Of a stretch of DNA of 64,000 bases, positions 59,168 through 64,000 are shown piece by piece. A program made the position numbers and the translations under genes. Origin of the DNA: Emydura subglobosa (Eukaryota > Chordata > Testudines > Chelidae); the NCBI GenBank assembly GCA_007922225.1, contig ML679970.1:42497323-42561322 (forward strand). Direction: 5' to 3'. The notes beneath the pieces were generated by a model that ran no database searches, was not told where the DNA came from, and worked only from the letters and a program-made list of their open reading frames with translations. The stretch's first letter is position 1. Every line of letters starts with the position of its first letter.

Positions 59168-59893
59168 TCACGTCCCTTGCAAGTTGCAACTCCAGTTGTG
59201 CTTTGGCCTCCCTGATTTCACCCCTGCATGTTCAAACAATATGTTTATAGTTGTCATTTGTCCAAGCTTCCACTTCTTGTAAGCTTCCTTTTTATGTTTA
59301 AGCTCACTGAAGATTTCTCTGTTAAGCCAAACTGGTGTCCTGCCATATTTGCTATTATTTCTGCACATAGGGATGATTTGTTCCTGCGCCCTCAATAAGG
59401 TTTCTTTAAAATACAGCCAGCTCTCCTGGACTCCTTTCCTCCTCATATTAGCCTCCGAGGGGATCCTACCCATCAGCTCCCTGAGGGAGTCAAAATCTGC
59501 TTTTCTCAAGTCCAGGGTCAGTATTCTGCTGCTCTCCTTTCTTCCTTTTGTCAGGATCCTGAACTCAACCATCTCATGGTCACTGCTGTCCATGTTGCCA
59601 CCCACTTCTACTTCCCCTACCAGTTTTACCCTGTTTGTGAGCAGCAGGTCAAGAGGAGCACAGCCCCTGGTTGGTTTCTCCAGCACTTGCACCAGGAAGT
59701 TGTCCCCAACACGCTCCAAAAATTTCATGGATTGTCTGTGCACTGCTGTATTGCCCTTCCAGCAGATGTCAGAATGATTGAAGTCCCCCATGAGAACCAG
59801 GGCCTGTGATCTGAAAACTTTCACTAGTTGTCTGAAGAAAGCCTCATCTACCTCGTCCTCCTTGTCTGGTGGTCTATAACAGACACCCACCAT
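59168..59893 (-). pseudogene. CR1 endonuclease, C-terminal half
   Basis: APE-type endonuclease motifs: VGVCYRPPDKEDEVD, then LMGDFNHSDICW (catalytic D/N), LLLTNRVKLVGEV and MDSSDHEMVEF, where the S-D-H motif holds the catalytic His. The enzyme nicks target DNA for target-primed reverse transcription. The N-terminal half (HTNARSLGNKQEELEVL; GITETWW) lies at about 60,560-60,790 on the far side of the PLE insertion. Confidence 0.9.
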
Positions 59894-59965
59894 GAAATCA
59901 CCTTTGTTGCTCTTGCCTCTAAACTTAACCCAGAGACTCTCAACAGTCCTTTCTCCAGTTTCATA

Positions 59966-60553
59966 CTAAAAACAACATGAGTTCTATAGCACTTTAAAGA
60001 CTAATACATTTAATTTCAGTAGGCATAAGCTTTCGTGAGCCTCAGCTCACTTCCTCAGATGCAGTTGGTAGAATTGATACAGCAAAATAGGAAACATAGA
60101 AAACTTACAGAAGACAACATTTATATATCCAAGGGCATAGAAAACAATGGGGTAGGTGGTTAGAAGCCGGGTACTTGAGGCTTTGATGACAACCATTGAG
60201 TAGGAGACGAGAATGGGTCATCAGAGCAAATTACTTCTAGTAATGAGATAGCCATTCTAAATCCCTGTTTAAACCTAGTTTGAATGTGTCAAGTTTGCAG
60301 ATAATTTCTAACTCAGCAGTTTCTCTTTCAAGTCTGTTTTTGAAGTTTTTTTGGAGAAGTACAGCAACTTTCAGGTCAGCGACAGAGTGCCCTGGGAGAT
60401 TGAAGTGTTCTCCAGCTGGTTTATGAATGTTATTATTTTTTATGTCTGATTTGTGTCCATTTATCCTTTTGCGTAGCTATAGTCCAGTTTGGCCAATGTA
60501 CATGGCAGAGGGGCATTGCTGGCACATGATGGCATATATAACATTAGTGGATT
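59966..60553 (-). mobile_element. Penelope-like element 3' part with GIY-YIG domain
   Basis: 588 bp inserted in the CR1 endonuclease region with AGTTTCATA duplicated on both sides (59,957-59,965 and 60,554-60,562). The minus strand encodes the end of a PLE protein: YAIMCQQCPSAMYIGQTG (GIY-YIG endonuclease core), then RINGHKSDI, GEHFNLPGHSVADLKVAVL and LERETAELEIICKLDT. One stop follows IGQTGL. The non-coding tail has GAGGAAGTGAGCTGAGGCTC and TAAAGTGCTATAGAACTC, matching the tails at 43.2 kb. PLEs are a separate retroelement class whose reverse transcriptase resembles telomerase. Confidence 0.9.
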
Positions 60554-60559
60554 AGTTTC

Positions 60560-60889
60560 ATATTGGAGCTCTGAGTAGTCATATTGTTCTTTTACATATG
60601 GTGCAACTCCTCCACCATTTCTCCCCTGCCTGTCCCTCCTGAACAGTTTATACCCTTCCATGACAGTGCTCCAGTCATGTGAGTTACCCCACCAAGTCTC
60701 TGTTATTCCAATCACATCAGAGTTCCTTGACTGTGCCAGGACTTCCAGTTCTTCCTGCTTGTTTCCCAGGCTTCTTGCATTTGTGTGCCAACACCTAAAA
60801 TAACTGGCCAATTGCCAGACTGTCTCAGTATGAATCAGGAGGCCTCCGCTGTTGCACCCTCTTCCTTGTGCTTCCTCCTGGTATCCCAC
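60560..60889 (-). pseudogene. CR1 endonuclease, N-terminal half
   Basis: Contains WHTNARSLGNKQEELEVLAQ, SDVIGITETWW (the catalytic Glu of the APE fold is in ITETWW), YKLFRRDRQGRNGGGVA and YVKEQYDYSELQYE. Coding similarity stops at the PLE junction. Confidence 0.88.
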
Positions 60890-61073
60890 TTCCCTACGTA
60901 CATCTGGGCCTAGGTCTCCATCCCCTGGTAAACCTAGTTTAAAACCCTAGGGTAGCAAGCCTGTCTGCAAAGATGCTCTTCCCGCTCTTCCTTAGGTGGA
61001 TCCTATCTCTTCCGAACAATTCTTCTTGGAACAATATCCCATGGTTGAAGAACTCAAAGCCCTCTCTCCGACA

Positions 61074-61460
61074 CTACCTGTGTAACCATGCATTTACTGC
61101 CACAATTTGATAGTCCCTGTCTGGGCCTTTTCCTTCACCAGGGAGGAAGGATGAGAACACCACTTGCACCTCAAACTCCTTTATCCTTCTTCCTAGAGCA
61201 TAGTCCGCAGTGATCCACTCAAGGTCATTCTTGGCAGTGTCATTGGTGCCCATGTGGAGAAGTAGGAAGGAGTAACGGTCTGAGGGCTGGATGAGTCTTG
61301 GCAGACTCTCCATCACATCCTGAATTCCACCTCCAGGAAAGCAGCACACTTCTCGAGTTTTCCAGTCTGGATGGCAGATGGATGATTCTGTCCACCTTAG
61401 GAGGGAGTCCCCGACCACCACCACCCATCTCTTCCTCTTAGGTAAATACAATTGAGCCAC
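61074..61460 (-). pseudogene. CR1 ORF1 esterase (SGNH-hydrolase) domain
   Basis: A 128-codon frame with VVVVGDSLLRWTESSICHPD (GDS motif with nucleophile Ser), CCFPGGGIQDV, LLLHMGTNDTAKND (GTND block) and VVFSSFLP. This is the esterase domain found in ORF1 of many CR1/L2 LINEs. The same frame continues upstream past a stop at 61,470. The conserved C-terminal D-x-x-H was not seen; the frame ends at WLHR. Confidence 0.85.
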
Positions 61461-61900
61461 AGATGGCTCCTAGAAATGGTCTCTCCCTTGTCTCACCATG
61501 TTCTGCCCTATCAGCCACGGGGTCTGCAGGCCTTCATCTTCCACCTTTGGAGCCCTGCTTACTAAAGATTGGCAGTAGCATGGACTTGAAAGGCTCCTGG
61601 GAGTGTGCTGCTGCTCACTTGAGTGAAAGCAGAGAGGCCCCAGGACTGTGCAGCCAGAGTCCCAGGCACAGTAACCTGCAGCTACAAAGGGCAAACCCTC
61701 CTCGCAGTCAGCCACCAAGTGCAAAGCATCCTGCAGCCATGCCAGGCAAAGGGCATGAGGTGGCACAGCAAATTGATCTGTCTTCGCCAGAAGAGTAGAA
61801 AGAATCCTTTCCTCTCCTTTAAGTTGGCCATTTCTCCCCTCCTTTGGGGTTCTCTGCTGAATGAGTGTTAATCAGTTCTAGTCTAGACAGATATCAATCA

Positions 61901-62530
61901 CTGAGGAATAGGAGCTGAATGGAAACCAGCTGCAGTTTTGGGGAATGGAAGGAATATGATGTGTGTTGTTTTCTGAATATGAAACACAGCAGGACACTCA
62001 CCTGGTTTTTATGTGATGGTATCAGCTGGGGCTTTCACCACTTAGATACCATGGTGATGGGCATGGGATAAGAATAGAATGGAATAGAATAGAATAGAAT
62101 AGTTGGGAAATAATGCAACCTCCCACCGCATCTCCCTGTTTAATACTTCATGAGGCTGACAGAAGTTGGTGGGCAAGCCCCCGTGAATTGATCTGTTCAG
62201 AGTTCTCTTGCTTGTATAAAATCATTCCAACACAGATAAACTTGTAACATGCAGCAATGGCAACAACACCATGCTGGTCTTCTCATAGTGGGCCAGAGTA
62301 CCCCAGCAGTTCCTCTGGAAGATTGTTGTGGATCAATCTCTAGAGCAGTGCCTGGGGCCAGCTTAGGTTGAGGATCATTCCCACATATTCTTGGGACTAT
62401 TCTAGAGACAGTAATTAAATGGCAAAAAACTTCCATGTGACAGGTCATGTTCTTCCAGAACATCCAATTCAGCAAAATTGAAACTTCTTAGAAGCAGGAA
62501 ATGCAGCATTAAAGTACACACCCACGTAAG
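61901..62530. other. Unassigned DNA with (AATAG)n repeat
   Basis: A pentamer tract at about 62,070-62,101. Otherwise no gene or element recognised. Confidence 0.5.
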
Positions 62531-62679
62531 AAAGGGAAGAAAGAGGATCCAGGGAACTACAGACCGGTCAACCTGACCTCAATCACTGGAAAAATCATGG
62601 AGCAGGTCCTGAAGAAATCCATTTTAAGGCATTTGGAAGAGAGGAAGGTGATCAGGAATAGTTAACCAAGGGCAAGTCA
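62531..62679 (+). mobile_element. CR1 reverse-transcriptase fragment interrupted by another CR1
   Basis: GAGGATCCAGGGAACTACAG then TGGAGCAGGTCCTGAAGAAA encodes [24 protein letters not shown] CR1 sequence. It runs through GGCAAGTCA and is cut by the tail of the antisense CR1. Its continuation may lie beyond the window. Confidence 0.85.
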
Positions 62680-64000
62680 TAGAATCATAGAATCATAGAA
62701 TATTAGAGTTGGAAGGGACCTCAGGAGGTCATCTAGTCCAACCCCCTGCTCAAAGCAGGACTAACCTCAGCTATATCATCCCAACCAGGGCTTTGTCAAG
62801 CCTCAGCTTAAAAACCTCTAAGGATGGAGATTCCACCACCTCCCTAAGTAACCCATTCCAGTGCTTCACCACCCTCCTAGTAAAAAACTTTTTCCTAATG
62901 TCCAACCTAGACCTCCCGCCCTGCAACTTGAGACCGTTGCTCCTTGTTCTGTCATCTGCCACCACCAAGAAAGCCTAGCCCCATCCTCCCTGAAACCCCC
63001 TTTCAGGTAGTTAAAGGCCGCTATCAAATCCCCCCTCACTCTTCTCTTTTGCAGACTAAACAAGCCCAGTTCCCTCAGCCTCTCCTCATAAGTCCTGTGC
63101 TCCAGCCCCCTAATCATTTTGGTTGCCCTCCGCTGCACTCTCTCTAACTTGCCACATCCTTTTTGTAGTGGGGGGCCCAAAACTGGACACAATATTCTAA
63201 ATGTGGCCTCACCAATGCCGAATAGAGGGGAATAATCACTTCCCGTGACCTGCTGGCAATGCCCCTCCTAATGCAGCCCAATATGCCATTAGCCTTCTTG
63301 ACAACCAGGGCACACTGCTGACTCATATCCAGCTTTTTATCCACTGTTACCCCCAGGTCCTTTTCTGCAGAGCTGCTGCCCAGCTCGTCGGTCCCCAGTC
63401 TATAGCTGTGCATGGGATTCTTCCTTCCTAAGTGGAGGACTCTGCACTTTTCCTTGTTGAACCTCATTAGATTTCTTTTGGCCCAATCCTCCAGTTTGTT
63501 TAGGTCACTCTGTAGCCTATCCCTACCCTCCAGGGTATCTACCACTCCCCCCAGCTTAGTGTCGTCCGCAAACTTGCTGAGGGTACAATCTACCCCATCC
63601 TCCAGATCATTAATAAAGATGTTGAACAAAACCGGCCCCAGCACCGACCCCTGGGGAACTCCGCTTGTGACCGGTTGCCAGCTAGACACGGAGCCATTGA
63701 TCACTACTCGTTGAGCCCTATGCTCTAGCCAGTTCTCTATCCATTTTATAGTCCATTCATCCAACCCATACTTCTTTAACCTGCTGATAAGAATACTGTG
63801 TGAGACAGTATCAAAAGCTTTGCTAAAGTCAAGGTATATCACATCCCTACATCCACAGAGCCAGTCACCTCAGCATAGAAAGCAATCAGGTTGGTCAGGC
63901 ATGACTTTCCCTTAGTGAATCCGTGTTGACTATTCCTGATCACCTTCCTCTCTTCCAAGTGCCTTAAAATGGATTCCTTAAGGACCTGCTCCATGATTTT
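62678..64000 (-). mobile_element. CR1 LINE, runs off the window
   Basis: Starts at its 3' tail (three ATAGAATC units) and extends past 64,000. A 232-codon frame (63,144-63,842) carries the polymerase: [37 protein letters not shown], an intact F-A-D-D (residues 91-94), [19 protein letters not shown] and [18 protein letters not shown]. Further C-terminal sequence is at 62,771-63,140 ([19 protein letters not shown]). It is the best-preserved CR1 polymerase here and hence probably the youngest copy. Confidence 0.93.

Larger units (their letters stand above)
56529..61900 (-). mobile_element. Nearly full-length CR1 LINE with two nested insertions
   Basis: An antisense CR1 reaching from its 3' end (56,529) up into ORF1. 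Blocks: 56,529-57,422 (RT C-terminus and UTR), 58,278-59,965 (RT start, linker, endonuclease end) and 60,554 to about 61,900 (endonuclease start and ORF1). The gaps are an hAT element and a PLE. Most CR1 copies are cut within the last 1-2 kb, so a copy retaining ORF1 is unusual. The 5' boundary near 61,900 is uncertain. All frames are broken. Confidence 0.87.

Noticed and set aside
61074..61460. Stand-alone SGNH-hydrolase gene
   Set aside because: It lies in frame and in order with CR1 endonuclease and polymerase, so it is CR1 ORF1.

Overview
The window looks like nuclear DNA of a non-avian sauropsid, most likely a turtle. This is inferred from repeat content, not from a host gene. It holds many CR1 LINEs of several subfamilies, one nearly full length with the ORF1 esterase. 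It also holds a DIRS tyrosine-recombinase retrotransposon, Penelope-like (PLE) tails, a two-gene Harbinger transposon with a Myb/SANT partner, a Tigger-type MITE, an hAT insertion, MIR SINE remnants and related solo LTRs. No exon of a host gene could be supported; the window reads as intergenic or intronic DNA made of nested transposons.

Layout. 1-7,055: mostly unassigned, with a 24-bp minisatellite, an AT-rich microsatellite, solo LTR A and a GAA/CACTC satellite. 7,056-8,002: 5'-truncated CR1 (+). 8,003-19,530: unassigned DNA with a CR1 of another subfamily (12,470-14,147), two MIRs, a palindromic MITE, a 33-bp tandem repeat and a foldback repeat. 19,531-20,553: solo LTR B, followed by a long near-perfect palindrome at 21.2 kb. 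24,985-32,367: an antisense LTR (C) with identical 5-bp target duplications, split by a 6.4-kb DIRS element. 33,870-34,781: solo LTR E. 37,320-41,545: an antisense non-CR1 LINE interrupted by an LTR with its own TATA box and by a CR1. 43.2-44.5 kb: inverted PLE tails and a CR1. 45.66-45.86 kb: a 46-bp tandem repeat holding the only assembly gap. 47.6-51.24 kb: Harbinger element with convergent Myb and transposase genes. 51.8-52.1 kb: Tigger MITE with TA duplication. 53.0-54.2 kb: three CR1 pieces in alternating orientation. 54.8-55.8 kb: solo LTR D. 56.5-61.9 kb: a nearly complete antisense CR1 carrying an hAT (8-bp target duplication) and a PLE (9-bp target duplication). 62.5-64.0 kb: a CR1 inserted in another CR1, running off the end.

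Nearly all coding sequence belongs to mobile elements and is broken by stops or frameshifts. The least damaged is the DIRS tyrosine recombinase, with its R, H-x-x-R and Y residues all present. The clearest story is insertion order: five host/guest nestings can be read from target-site duplications or from the host element resuming on the far side.
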